Source: Microbacterium pygmaeum (lineage in GTDB: Bacteria; Actinomycetota; Actinomycetes; Actinomycetales; Microbacteriaceae). From it: 64,000 nucleotides of DNA. Position numbers and translations under genes: made by a program. Below the pieces are notes generated by a model. That model was given only the letters and a program-made list of their open reading frames with translations. It had not been told where the DNA came from and did no database searches. The DNA lies in the NCBI RefSeq assembly GCF_900100885.1, contig NZ_LT629692.1, positions 2,294,001-2,358,000 on the forward strand, read 5' to 3'. Below, one piece after another: positions 8,108-15,841 of this stretch (positions are counted from its first letter, which is position 1; each line of letters starts with the position of its first letter).

Positions 8108-8656
8108 TCAGTCCCGCAGGCCCACGCGGTCGGGGATCTTGAACGGGAGATCGGGCAGCCAAGAGGCAGGATCCGGCCACGCGCGCGAGGCGGGGAGATT
8201 GCGCAGCAGCCGGCGCACGGCCGCATCGCGGGGACCCGATGGGGCCGGCGAGGTGAGGACGCGCTGCGGAGCGTGGTGACCGAGGGCGCCGCACCACCAG
8301 TGCTTCCACGTGTCGGGTGCGCCCTGCGGTTCGAGGACGATGTAGTAGTCGGGCATCAGCGCTGAGCCTGCCTCGAACCGGGCCAGGACCGTCTCCACCT
8401 CGAGCTCCAGGGTGCCCAGCGTCGAGCGGGACTCGAACAGCTCCACCCATGCCGCGGCGACGTGCTCCAGCGGGTCGGCGTCGTGGACGACCCAGGGAGT
8501 TCCGGCGGCGGCGATGCGCCGCGTGGCGACATCCGGCTCGCTGCTGTGAAGCGACAGGATCTCGACTCCGGGGATCCCGTCGAGTGTGGCCAGGGCTTCG
8601 TCAGACTGCTCGCCGACAACTGCGACGATGGTTCCGGTGTTCATCGTGTGCGCCAT
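8108..8656 (-). CDS. Hypothetical protein, about 182 aa
   Basis: I do not recognise the family. The protein is soluble, acidic and Trp-rich in its middle (TWKHWWCGALGHHAPQRVL, residues about 120-138), with an N-terminal beta-alpha pattern (TGTIVAVVGEQSDEALATLD). The start is uncertain among ATGs at 8674, 8656 and 8644. I chose 8656 because TACGAT (8662-8667) lies 5 nt before it, close to the spacing of the leaderless genes here. It stands alone on the minus strand and converges with the small ORF at 7959. Confidence 0.65.
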   Translation of the reverse strand: MAHTMNTGTIVAVVGEQSDEALATLDGIPGVEILSLHSSEPDVATRRIAAAGTPWVVHDADPLEHVAAAWVELFESRSTLGTLELEVETVLARFEAGSALMPDYYIVLEPQGAPDTWKHWWCGALGHHAPQRVLTSPAPSGPRDAAVRRLLRNLPASRAWPDPASWLPDLPFKIPDRVGLRD

Positions 8657-8720
8657 GGTCGATCGTACGTCCATCGACGCGAGGTTCGGCGCAACGGCGC
8701 AACGGCACGCGCGCCGGCGG

Positions 8721-8746
8721 GATGCCGGACCCTCAGGCCCGGCATC
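8721..8746 (-). terminator. Terminator hairpin after the transglycosylase-like gene
   Basis: GATGCCGG / CCGGCATC, an 8-bp perfect stem with a 10-nt loop, just past the stop at 8753. No U-run follows, as is common in actinobacteria. Confidence 0.55.
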
Positions 8747-8752
8747 CGCTCA

Positions 8753-9751
8753 TCAGTACCAGCCGACCGACTCGGAGTGCGACCATGCGCCGCAGGGCGA
8801 GCCGTAGCGACCGCTGATGTAACCGAGGCCCCACGAGATCTGAGTGGCGGCGTTGGTCTGCCAGTCGGCGCCGGCGGAAGCCATCTTGCTGCCCGGGAGC
8901 GCCTGGGGGATGCCATAGGCGCCGCTGCCTGCGTTGTACGCCTGCGAGTTCCAGCCGGATTCGCGATCCCACAGCGCGACGAGGCAGCCGAACTGGTCAT
9001 CGCCCCAGCCGTAGCCGGCAAGCATGCCGCGGGCGATGCTCTGGGCTTCGCCGGCGCTGGTACCGGCGCCGGCGAAGGCCGGTGACGGGCTGGCGGTGCT
9101 GCCCCCAGAGGACGACGAGGAACTCTGAGCCGCCTGGGCCTCGGCTTCCGCCGCCGCGGCTGCTGCCGCCGCTTCCGCCTCGGCCTGTGCCTGTGCGGCT
9201 GCAGCGTCCTGCTCGGCCTTGACCGCGATCGCGGCGTCGAGGCTGCCGCGAAGGCCGCTCACCTTGGTGTTGATAGTTGCCACGAGTGCCGTGACGTCGT
9301 CGGTGAGATCGGGCACCAATGGTGCCGGGAGCTTCTGTGCGCCGCTGTCGAGCCGCTTCACGGCCGCTGCCAGGGCGGTGGTGTCCACCGTGGTGTCGGC
9401 GACGCCCACGTCCAGTCCTGACGCCTGGATGTCGGTGCTCACCGTGCTCGCGGCGGTGATGGCGGTCTGGGCGGCACTGAGGGCATTGCGGGCCGCGGTC
9501 GAGATTCGGTCGGTGCCGGAATCGGTCACCGTGGCCACCGGCTCGACCGACGAGGTGAACGACGCCAGGGCGAACGCGGGGGAGGTGCCGGCCGCATCGG
9601 CCATGGACGCCGGCGCCGTGAGCGTCGCGCCGGCGGTCGCGAGGAGACCGAACGCGAGCGCTCCGGCGATGATCAGCGGGCGGCGACGGGCGCGGCTCTC
9701 GGCGAGGCGACGGGCGCGGCGGGCAGGAATCGTGGACGTGTTGGAGCGCAT
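8753..9751 (-). CDS. Secreted lytic-transglycosylase-like cell wall protein
   Basis: From the ATG at 9751 the product is 332 residues. It has an Arg-rich N-terminus (RRARRLAESRARRR) and a hydrophobic segment (LIIAGALAFGLLATAGATL) forming a signal peptide or anchor, then a helical Ala-rich region with a probable coiled coil (residues about 150-215, AEQDAAAAQAQAEAEAAAA), a Ser/Gly linker, and a C-terminal 90-residue domain with the Glu-bearing motif LVALWDRESGWNSQAYN and GAYGIPQALPGSKMAS. That domain is typical of Rpf/SLT-like proteins of Actinobacteria that cut peptidoglycan. The longer frame from 9829 is not favoured because hairpins occupy that stretch. The transcript appears to have a structured leader and a direct repeat resembling MtrA sites. 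Confidence 0.85.
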   Translation of the reverse strand: MRSNTSTIPARRARRLAESRARRRPLIIAGALAFGLLATAGATLTAPASMADAAGTSPAFALASFTSSVEPVATVTDSGTDRISTAARNALSAAQTAITAASTVSTDIQASGLDVGVADTTVDTTALAAAVKRLDSGAQKLPAPLVPDLTDDVTALVATINTKVSGLRGSLDAAIAVKAEQDAAAAQAQAEAEAAAAAAAAEAEAQAAQSSSSSSGGSTASPSPAFAGAGTSAGEAQSIARGMLAGYGWGDDQFGCLVALWDRESGWNSQAYNAGSGAYGIPQALPGSKMASAGADWQTNAATQISWGLGYISGRYGSPCGAWSHSESVGWY

Positions 9752-9776
9752 AAGACCGGTTTCGTATGAGGAATCC

Positions 9777-9876
9777 GCGCCCTCGGGAAGGGCGCAAAGC
9801 ACGAGAAGGTGTCGAAAAGCACGACACAAGTCCCCGAGTCTGTCGTCTCTGTCTGGACGTTACCTGAACGTTATAT
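9777..9876 (-). promoter_or_regulatory. Structured 5' leader and direct repeat upstream of the transglycosylase-like gene
   Basis: Two hairpins lie between promoter and start: GCGCCCT/AGGGCGC (9777-9795) and GTGTCG/CGACAC (9809-9827). Further upstream, minus-strand TAACGT repeats occur at 9868-9873 and 9857-9862 with an 11-nt period, like the GTAAC-type direct repeats bound by MtrA, a regulator of cell wall hydrolases in Actinobacteria. I saw no good match to the ydaO (c-di-AMP) riboswitch that precedes some rpf genes. Confidence 0.4.
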
Positions 9877-9907
9877 GGGAGTGACGGCCCGGATCCGGGC
9901 AAAGGAA

Positions 9908-9938
9908 CAGCCCGGGACGACGATGTCGTCCCGGGCTG
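9908..9938 (-). terminator. Intrinsic terminator of the cold shock gene
   Basis: Perfect 14-bp stem CAGCCCGGGACGAC / GTCGTCCCGGGCTG with a 3-nt loop, starting 12 nt past the stop; the minus strand continues TTCCTTT. Confidence 0.85.
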
Positions 9939-9950
9939 CAGAGAAGAAAA

Positions 9951-10157
9951 TCAGCTGAGCGGCCGGATGTTGGCGGCCTGCATGCCCTTCGGGCCGCGCT
10001 CGGCCTCGAACTCGACCTTCTGGTCTTCGCGGAGCTCCTTGTAACCGTCGGTGACGATCGCGGTGTAGTGCGCGAAGAGATCGGCGCCGCCGTCATCGGG
10101 AGCGATGAAGCCGAAGCCCTTTTCGGAGTTGAACCATTTCACGGTGCCAGTGGCCAT
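9951..10157 (-). CDS. cspA: Cold shock protein, CspA family
   Basis: A 68-residue single cold-shock domain (MATGTVKWFNSEKGFGFIAP) with RNP1 KGFGFI and an RNP2-like DLFAHYTAI. It should bind single-stranded RNA/DNA and melt mRNA structure. The start is preceded by AAAGGAAAG. About 250 bp of gene-free sequence lies upstream up to 10407; this fits a long structured csp leader, though I could not fix a promoter there. A strong intrinsic terminator follows. The symbol is the generic family name, since genomes of this group carry several copies. Confidence 0.95.
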   Translation of the reverse strand: MATGTVKWFNSEKGFGFIAPDDGGADLFAHYTAIVTDGYKELREDQKVEFEAERGPKGMQAANIRPLS

Positions 10158-10407
10158 CGTGTCTTTCCTTTTACTTTTCGGGCCGCGTCAGCGACCGGGG
10201 GTGCCGTTCCGAAATGTTGCGGAGCGGACGATATGGGGCACGAGGATCTCGTGCGGAGGGATGTGACCGCGGGTGCGATGTGCATCGGATGAAGGGGGAT
10301 GGGCGGATGTCGAAGAAGACGATCCGGGCGTCAGGCTGTCTGCAGAGCTGCCGTGAGGCAGAGAAATGGACGCATGACCCGAGTGGGCATTCCCCACGCT
10401 ATCAGGC
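10158..10407. other. Gene-free region upstream of the cold shock gene
   Basis: About 250 bp without a credible gene. It probably contains the csp promoter and leader. A small hairpin CTGCC-GTGA-GGCAG (10348-10361) is the only clear structure and may end the operon whose last gene stops at 10408. The open frame at 10188-10397 lacks any ribosome site or family likeness. Confidence 0.4.
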
Positions 10408-11016
10408 TCACCTGTGAGTTCCGCGATTCTGCGGCACTTCCTGCGCGATCCGCGTCACCGGGACGAGCGCGAGCAGGATGCCGCCGACGAGTCCGCCGAG
10501 TCCGCCGGCGACCATGTCGCCGATCGTGTCCTGATAGGTCACGAAGATCTCGTCGCTGATGAAGGTGAAGCCCGCCCACTCGATCATCTCCCACACGGCG
10601 CTGGCCGCAAGGCCCAGCGCGAGGCCGAGCACGATCGCGGATCGCGGCGGGATGCGCTCGCCCGGCCCGGACGGCACGACGCGTCCTGATGCGAGCAGCA
10701 GATACCCCATGACTGCGATCAGCCCGGTGCAGACGAAGTGGACGACCAGATCCCACCCGACGACCGTCGTGTAGAGATCGAGCACGTTGCTCCACGCGGC
10801 GATCAGGACCACGATCCCGAACAGGATGTCCAGCCACGATCGCGTTCCGAGGAATCGGGGCAGAAGCAGGGCGGGCAGCGCGAGGGCGAGGATGCCGGCA
10901 TCCGTCCAGGTCCACCACACGGCAGCGGCGATCACGCTCAGAAGACCTGCGACACGGACGACGTCGGCGGCGTAGTCGCCGGGTGAACGTGGCCGACGCA
11001 GGAAGTTCTCGATCAC
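10408..11016 (-). CDS. Integral membrane protein, DUF2238/YjdF-like
   Basis: A 202-residue protein with about six hydrophobic helices (VAGLLSVIAAAVWW, ILALALPALLLPRFL, LDILFGIVVLIAAW, LVVHFVCTGLIAVMGYLLL, AIVLGLALGLAASAVWEMIE, DMVAGGLGGLVGGILLALV). The WEMIEW...FVTYQDTIGDMVAGGLGG region matches the DUF2238/YjdF pattern of a Glu-rich helix followed by a D-T/M-D motif. Function is unknown. The GTG start at 11016 overlaps the upstream stop as GTGA, so the gene is translationally coupled to the nuclease gene and is the last member of a three-gene minus-strand operon. Confidence 0.78.
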   Translation of the reverse strand: MIENFLRRPRSPGDYAADVVRVAGLLSVIAAAVWWTWTDAGILALALPALLLPRFLGTRSWLDILFGIVVLIAAWSNVLDLYTTVVGWDLVVHFVCTGLIAVMGYLLLASGRVVPSGPGERIPPRSAIVLGLALGLAASAVWEMIEWAGFTFISDEIFVTYQDTIGDMVAGGLGGLVGGILLALVPVTRIAQEVPQNRGTHR

Positions 11017-11858
11017 GGCTGCCGTCCTCGGCTCATCCGCACGACCACCTGGACGGGGAGGTGATCCGACGGCCATCGACCGTGCGGCATCCGGGTGGAG
11101 ATGGCGGCGCGCGCGACGTCGAATCGGGACGTGACGAAGATGCCGTCGATGCGACCACGACCGCGTTCCCCTTGCACGCGCCTCGGCGCGCGGTAGCCCG
11201 AATACGTCCGCCACTGCGGGCTGAGCTGCTCTTGCGCGGCGGCCCACGTGTCGCGCAGGACGCCGCCGTCCACGAGCGCTCTGATCGCACGAGATGCCGG
11301 GTCCGCATTGAAATCGCCCATCACGACGGCTTCGGTCGATCGCCCGGCGACGATCCGGCGCAGGTGCGTCGTCGATCGCGTCCGCGAACGCTCGGAGAAG
11401 GGGTCCAGATGTGTGTTGAGCACCTGGAAGGCCTCGCCGCTCACCCGGTCTCGCATGGTCGCCCGCACCACGACCCGGGGCAGCGGATTCCCCCAGCTTC
11501 GCGAGCCCGCCTCGAGCGGGCGATCGGACAGCGCCGTCTGGTCCGCCTCGAGCAGCTCGAGACGCTCCGTGTCGTAGAGGATCGGGCATCCTTCGCCGCG
11601 CGGGCCGGGCCAGCGCCCGAAGCCGACCCGTCGGTAGCGGTCGCCGAGGGCGGAGCGCAGATAGCCGGCTTGATCCGGCAGCGCCTCCTGGATCCCGAGG
11701 ACGGTGGGCGCCTCCGAGGCGACGAGGTCGGCAACGGATGCCCGGCGTGACTTCCAGCGGTCGACGCTGCGCGTCGGGAACACGTCCAGCCGACGGCGCA
11801 CGTTGAAGGTCATGAGGTGCAGCTCAGGCGGGGCGACGGGGCCGATCACGACGCTCAC
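11013..11858 (-). CDS. Endonuclease/exonuclease/phosphatase (EEP) family protein
   Basis: This 281-residue protein has the EEP fold motifs in order: LMTFNVRRR (about 16), the metal-binding Glu in VLGIQEALPDQ (about 55), NTHLDPFSE (about 150), GDFNADPAS (about 182) and the terminal SDHLPV (about 268). The set is complete, so an Mg-dependent phosphodiesterase or nuclease activity is expected; DNA, sphingomyelin or phosphoinositide-like substrates cannot be told apart. There is no signal peptide. The GTG start overlaps the glycosyltransferase stop by 4 bp (GTGA), and its own stop overlaps the next start in the same way. Confidence 0.88.
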   Translation of the reverse strand: MSVVIGPVAPPELHLMTFNVRRRLDVFPTRSVDRWKSRRASVADLVASEAPTVLGIQEALPDQAGYLRSALGDRYRRVGFGRWPGPRGEGCPILYDTERLELLEADQTALSDRPLEAGSRSWGNPLPRVVVRATMRDRVSGEAFQVLNTHLDPFSERSRTRSTTHLRRIVAGRSTEAVVMGDFNADPASRAIRALVDGGVLRDTWAAAQEQLSPQWRTYSGYRAPRRVQGERGRGRIDGIFVTSRFDVARAAISTRMPHGRWPSDHLPVQVVVRMSRGRQP

Positions 11859-12649
11859 GACGCCGCTCGCGGGGTCGGGACGCGAAGTCGATGCAGCACA
11901 CGTCGAAGGGTCAGGCGCACCCAGCGTACGGGCGGGAAGTCGGCCGGCCAGTGCACGACGATCGTCCGTGCCCCGCGGACGATACGCCTTCGGAACGCAC
12001 GGCCGTCGGTGAACGGCCGCATCGAGATGCCCATCGCCGCGCCCGGGACGAATGCGATGCGGTGCCGCTCGCCGAAGTGGAACGCGAGGTCCAGATCGTC
12101 GTGGAGCTCCGGATCCGCCTGATGGACCGAGGAGCGGATGCTCCGCCACGCCGACCGCCGGAAGCCCATGTTCGACCCGAAGAGCGGCAGATGTCCCAGC
12201 GCCGGGGAGCACATCGTCGCGTACCCGCCGAGATAGCATGCGGCCAGCGACGCGCGCAGCGGGCGTGGGCCGTCGATGAACCGAGCGCCGCCGGTGAGCA
12301 CCGAGACATCCCGTCGAGCATCGAAGGCATCTGTCATCGCCGAGACCCAGCCGGCGGCGGGAAGGCAGTCCGCGTCCATGCGCAGGATGATCTCGCCGTT
12401 CGCCGCGTCGTATCCTGCAGCGGCCGCAGCCGGGATGCCGGGCTCGTCGCAGGAGATCAGCAGCGCACCGGCGCCGCGCGCGATCGCCGACGAGTCGTCG
12501 ATCGAGCCGTTGTCGACGACGACGATCTCGTCGGGCTTTCGGGTCTGCAGCTCCAGCGCGCGAAGGCAGCGTCGGAGTGCGTCCGCATCGTCCTTGACGG
12601 GGATGACCACGGAAACCGTCGTCGGGCGGGCAGGCGTGCCGGGGGTCAC
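11855..12649 (-). CDS. Glycosyltransferase family 2
   Basis: A 264-residue GT-A enzyme: SVVIPVKDDADALRRCLRAL (residues 13-32), VVVDNGSIDDS, the DXD-like RMDADC (about 92), and a later HDDLDLAFHFGERH acceptor region. It lacks membrane helices but ends in a basic tail (LRRVLHRLRVP). It should move a sugar from a nucleotide donor to a cell-surface or lipid acceptor; the sugar is unknown. It is the first gene of the operon glycosyltransferase-EEP-YjdF-like, suggesting an envelope-linked job. A TAGCGT hexamer at 12679-12684 may be its -10. The GTG start has GAGAAGAGAC upstream. Confidence 0.85.
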   Translation of the reverse strand: MTPGTPARPTTVSVVIPVKDDADALRRCLRALELQTRKPDEIVVVDNGSIDDSSAIARGAGALLISCDEPGIPAAAAAGYDAANGEIILRMDADCLPAAGWVSAMTDAFDARRDVSVLTGGARFIDGPRPLRASLAACYLGGYATMCSPALGHLPLFGSNMGFRRSAWRSIRSSVHQADPELHDDLDLAFHFGERHRIAFVPGAAMGISMRPFTDGRAFRRRIVRGARTIVVHWPADFPPVRWVRLTLRRVLHRLRVPTPRAAS

Positions 12650-12695
12650 GTCGTCTCTTCTCGGGAGTGTTGACCTCCACGCTATGCAGAAGCCG

Positions 12696-12713
12696 AACCG
12701 CCGGCGGGCGGTT
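12696..12713 (-). terminator. Hairpin after the FAD oxidoreductase gene
   Basis: AACCGCC / GGCGGTT, a 7-bp perfect stem with a 4-nt loop, lying 7 nt past the stop at 12720. Confidence 0.55.
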
Positions 12714-12719
12714 GACAGC

Positions 12720-14003
12720 TCAGCCCAGGCGCGTTAGATCGGCCAGCACTGAGCGCGCCACGCGGTCTCCGGAGACGAGGGCGCCCTGGATCGAGGCGGT
12801 GTCGCGGTGATCGCCGGCGACGTACACCGCTTCGGTGATCCGCGCGGGTGTGATCGTTCGCAACGGTGCGGCCTGTGCGGACAGCGCGTCCGGGATGTCG
12901 TCGCGGCGCAGGAGCTCCAGGTCCGAGGCTCCGGTTCCCCACATCTCGGCGAGCTGCGTGCGCACGACCGCCTCGGGAACCGGCGCGGCGCCACCGTGGG
13001 GCAGCAGGCACGTCGCCGACACGAGGTGACGGCCGGGCGGGGCATAGGTGGGCGCGGCGTGCGACATCACGACGGCGTTCACGATCGGGCCGCGCCGGCG
13101 GCCGTCCACGTGCAGCATCGCAGACGGCGTGGGTGCGGCATCCGTCGCGAACCACCACGTCTGCAGTCCGCGCGTGGGAGGCGCGGGGATCTCCACGAGC
13201 GAGCTGACGGACTCCGGGCCCACTGCGAGCACGACCGAGCGCGCGGTCAGGCTGTCGGCTCCCCGGATCGCCACATCGACGGCGCGCGGCCCGCTGGCGA
13301 TGCCGGTCACGGAGTGACCCAGCCGGATCTCGACACCCGCGACGCGGGCAACGTGCGCCAGCTGCGCAGGCAGGGCCGCGATGCCCGCGGCGGGGACACC
13401 CGGCGCTCCGAGCGCGAACATGCGGATGAGGAGTCGTGCGAACGCGTCGGAGGTCTCGGGGCCGTCTTGGTCCTCGCGTGCGAGGTCCTCCCCGATCACG
13501 CCCGCCAGGAACGGCTCGAGCACCTCCGTCCGGAGGGCGCCGGCGACGCCGAATCGATCCCAGCCCGCGCGCAACGTCGTATCGGCAGCGCGGACGGCGG
13601 CGCGCGGACGGAGGATCGTCGGGGCGACCCAGCGCGCGAGGGCACCGAGCTGTCGCGGATCGATCAGGCCGCTGCGCAGGGAGGCGGGAATGCTCCTCGG
13701 ATGGCGGATCGGATGCGCGAGTTCGACGAGGCCCTGCGCTCTGCGCACCCGGACGCCGACGGGGAAGGTCTGCAATCGCAGCGCCTGGACGTCGACCCAG
13801 CGGCCGACCGCCGGATACGCGGGATTGAGCACCTGGAATCCGCGGTCCAGGAGGAACCCGTCGACCATGTCCGTCCGCTGGCGTCCACCCACGACTTCGG
13901 CGGCTTCCAGCAGCGTCACGCCCAGACCCGCCATCGCCAGCTGCGCCGCGCAGCGCAGGCCAGCCAGGCCCGCCCCGATCACGACCACGTCGCAGCTGTC
14001 CAC
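12720..14003 (-). CDS. FAD-dependent amine-oxidase/phytoene-desaturase-like oxidoreductase
   Basis: The 427-residue protein begins with the FAD dinucleotide motif VVVIGAGLAGLRCA (residues 6-19) and the following GGR signature (VVGGRQRT, about 38). It closes with the second FAD segment VYVAGDHRDTASIQGALVSG (about 395-414), as in NAD(P)-binding Rossmann amine oxidases and desaturases. The substrate-binding middle is not diagnostic. The GTG start is supported by TAGGCT (14010-14015) exactly 6 nt upstream, a leaderless pattern. It diverges from the Nudix gene. A carotenoid-related role is conceivable, but no other carotenoid gene is nearby. Confidence 0.85.
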   Translation of the reverse strand: MDSCDVVVIGAGLAGLRCAAQLAMAGLGVTLLEAAEVVGGRQRTDMVDGFLLDRGFQVLNPAYPAVGRWVDVQALRLQTFPVGVRVRRAQGLVELAHPIRHPRSIPASLRSGLIDPRQLGALARWVAPTILRPRAAVRAADTTLRAGWDRFGVAGALRTEVLEPFLAGVIGEDLAREDQDGPETSDAFARLLIRMFALGAPGVPAAGIAALPAQLAHVARVAGVEIRLGHSVTGIASGPRAVDVAIRGADSLTARSVVLAVGPESVSSLVEIPAPPTRGLQTWWFATDAAPTPSAMLHVDGRRRGPIVNAVVMSHAAPTYAPPGRHLVSATCLLPHGGAAPVPEAVVRTQLAEMWGTGASDLELLRRDDIPDALSAQAAPLRTITPARITEAVYVAGDHRDTASIQGALVSGDRVARSVLADLTRLG

Positions 14004-14009
14004 GGTGCG

Positions 14010-14015
14010 AGCCTA
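14010..14015 (-). promoter_or_regulatory. -10 hexamer of a leaderless gene
   Basis: Minus-strand TAGGCT, then cgcacc (6 nt), then GTG at 14003. Confidence 0.5.
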
Positions 14016-14101
14016 CGGCGGTGGGGTTGCGAGCCGACGGGTTGCGGATCCGGCGACATCCTCATGCGGATCGAGCGATCCACCGAGCAAGAGGCGGCGC
14101 G

Positions 14102-14107
14102 TAGCCT
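14102..14107 (+). promoter_or_regulatory. -10 hexamer of a leaderless gene
   Basis: TAGCCT, then gatggc (6 nt), then ATG at 14114. Confidence 0.5.
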
Positions 14108-14113
14108 GATGGC

Positions 14114-14836
14114 ATGACGAACGGTCTCGCCGCAACAGGTGCCCGGGCGCAGCTGGCGGCGTTGGCGGGCGGTTCCGGGCGGACGTCGCAGACCCAGGTC
14201 TTCCCGGCCGCTGAGAGTCTGCCCGAGGCGGAGAACGCGCGGTCCGCGGCCGTGCTGCTGTTGTTCGGCATCCTCGATGCGCTCCCGAGCGATCACGATG
14301 CGCAGACTGAGGCGGTCTCGCGCGATCTCGACGTCCTGCTCCTCGCGCGCGCCACGACGCTGCGCTCCCATCCCGGACAGGTCGCATTCCCGGGTGGACG
14401 GATCGATCCAGGGGACGCCTCGCCGATCGCCGCGGCTCTCCGCGAAGCGCGCGAGGAGACCGGGCTGGATACGGACGGGGTCGAGATCCTCGGTCCTCTC
14501 GCAGACATCCCCCTCGCCTTCTCACGGCACCTCGTCACGCCGGCGCTCGCGTGGTGGCGGCATCCGTCCCCCGTCCGAGTGGTCGATGTCGCCGAGTCGG
14601 CCGACGTCTTCCGCGCCCCGGTCGCAGACCTCCTGGATCCGTCGCATCGAGGCGTGACGGTGATCCGCCGAGACGGCCGCGAATGGCGCGGGCCCGGTTT
14701 CCTGGTCCCGCATGCGGGTGGGGAGCATCTGGTGTGGGGATTCACCGCGGGCCTGCTCGACGGCCTGTTCGACCGCCTGGGATGGACTGAGCCGTGGGAT
14801 CGGGGCCGCGAGCTCGCGCTGGACGTGCCCGTCTAG
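14114..14836 (+). CDS. Nudix hydrolase, CoA pyrophosphatase (NudL-like) type
   Basis: A 240-residue protein with the CoA-Nudix signature LLARATTLRSHPGQVAFPGG (about residues 76-95) running straight into the Nudix box RIDPGDASPIAAALREAREE. The 8-residue gap between the Asp and the REAREE helix matches the NudL/UPF0035 branch rather than MutT. Such enzymes cleave CoA or acyl-CoA to phosphopantetheine and 3',5'-ADP with Mg or Mn. The N-terminal 40 residues are Ala/Gly-rich. The gene appears leaderless and diverges from the FAD oxidoreductase. Confidence 0.88.
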   Translation: MTNGLAATGARAQLAALAGGSGRTSQTQVFPAAESLPEAENARSAAVLLLFGILDALPSDHDAQTEAVSRDLDVLLLARATTLRSHPGQVAFPGGRIDPGDASPIAAALREAREETGLDTDGVEILGPLADIPLAFSRHLVTPALAWWRHPSPVRVVDVAESADVFRAPVADLLDPSHRGVTVIRRDGREWRGPGFLVPHAGGEHLVWGFTAGLLDGLFDRLGWTEPWDRGRELALDVPV

Positions 14837-14896
14837 CTGCCGGCGTGGCGTCGCACCATGGTGTTCCCGCGGCCACCTGAGGCGTAGATTCGGGGC

Positions 14897-15349
14897 GTGA
14901 GCGAGCACAACGGCACCGAGGAGCCCGGCGGCGCCGACGAGGTCGGTGCGGCACGCGATGCGATGGACCCGCACGGTGGCGGGCTCCGTGATCGCGCGGT
15001 GCCGAATCTGCCCTCCCGCGACTTCGACCTCACTGTCTCCTTCTACGCCGGGTTCGGCTTCGAGGTCGACTATCGCGACGGTGGATGGCTGATCCTGCGG
15101 CGCGGTGGGGTCGTCCTGGAGTTCTTCCTCGCGCCCGAGCTCGATCCCTACTCGAGCTGGTTCATGGCCAGCATCCGGGTCAGCGAACTGGACGATCTGT
15201 ACCGGGACGTGCGCGCCAGCGGCGTCCCGGAGGCGACGACGGGCATCCCACGTCTGGTCCCGGTGGCGCTGCAGGAGTGGGGGCAGCGCGCGGGATACCT
15301 CATCGATCGCGACGGCACGCAGCTGCACCTCATCGAGGATCGCCGCTGA
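14897..15349 (+). CDS. VOC-superfamily protein, bleomycin-resistance-like
   Basis: The 150-residue product contains one glyoxalase/VOC unit (AVPNLPSRDFDLTVSFYAGF, residues about 33-52, to the terminal GTQLHLIE). The start, the lone N-terminal Asp instead of a metal His, and the end resemble bleomycin-binding proteins (BLMA/BLMT), which sequester the drug as dimers rather than catalyse a reaction. The first 30 residues are an acidic extension not usual in the family. An ATG at 14963 would remove much of it, but TAGATT (14885-14890) lies exactly 6 nt before the GTG, favouring the longer leaderless form. Actual bleomycin binding is unproven. Confidence 0.8.
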   Translation: MSEHNGTEEPGGADEVGAARDAMDPHGGGLRDRAVPNLPSRDFDLTVSFYAGFGFEVDYRDGGWLILRRGGVVLEFFLAPELDPYSSWFMASIRVSELDDLYRDVRASGVPEATTGIPRLVPVALQEWGQRAGYLIDRDGTQLHLIEDRR

Positions 15350-15367
15350 GCGTCGCCGCCCGGCCGA

Positions 15368-15841
15368 TCAGACCCCGACTCTGGCGAACGCGTCCTGGCT
15401 GATGCCCCGCTCCAGCACGACCTTCGCCCACTCCCGAGCGGAGTGCAGGGAGTGATCCCGATAGTTTCCGCACGCCAGGGCTGAGACACCGGGGATGTCG
15501 GCTTCGACGGCGTCCTCGGCGATGAAGCGCAGGCTGTCGGTCAGTGCGCGCACGACGTCGGCGACGGCGGGCTCGCCCCACATCAGGAGGTGGAAACCGG
15601 TACGGCAGCCGAACGGCGAGATGTCGATGACTCCCGCGATGCGCTCGCGCAGGAGGCCCGCCAGCATGTGCTCGAGCGTGTGCAGGCCAGCGGTGGGGAT
15701 CTCGCCCTCATTGGGCTGGACGAGTCGCACGTCGAAGTTCGTGATCGCATCGCCCGACGGACCGTGCTCGACGCCGATCCTGCGCACATACGGGGCCAGG
15801 ACGGCGGTGTGGTCCAGCGTGAAGCTCTCGATCTCGGGCAT
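15368..15841 (-). CDS. luxS: S-ribosylhomocysteine lyase LuxS
   Basis: The 157-residue protein has the LuxS hallmarks: the metal motif HTLEHMLAG (residues about 54-62), the RTGFHLLMWG strand, and ACGNYRDHSL near the C-terminus (metal Cys about 123). LuxS splits S-ribosylhomocysteine into homocysteine and DPD, the precursor of autoinducer-2, using Fe or Zn. It is the last gene of a five-gene operon; its ATG overlaps the aminotransferase stop (TGATG) and is preceded by GAGGAGGAAC. The operon otherwise holds a methionine transporter, which points to sulfur salvage at least as much as to signalling. The enzyme needs SAH nucleosidase (Pfs) upstream, which is not in the window. Confidence 0.95.
   Translation of the reverse strand: MPEIESFTLDHTAVLAPYVRRIGVEHGPSGDAITNFDVRLVQPNEGEIPTAGLHTLEHMLAGLLRERIAGVIDISPFGCRTGFHLLMWGEPAVADVVRALTDSLRFIAEDAVEADIPGVSALACGNYRDHSLHSAREWAKVVLERGISQDAFARVGV

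Noticed and set aside
9752..9860. ydaO-type c-di-AMP riboswitch before the transglycosylase-like gene
   Set aside because: Hairpins are present but the conserved core sequences of the class are not recognisable.
10188..10397. 69-codon frame upstream of the cold shock gene
   Set aside because: Ser/His/Pro-rich composition, no ribosome site; more likely the csp leader region.
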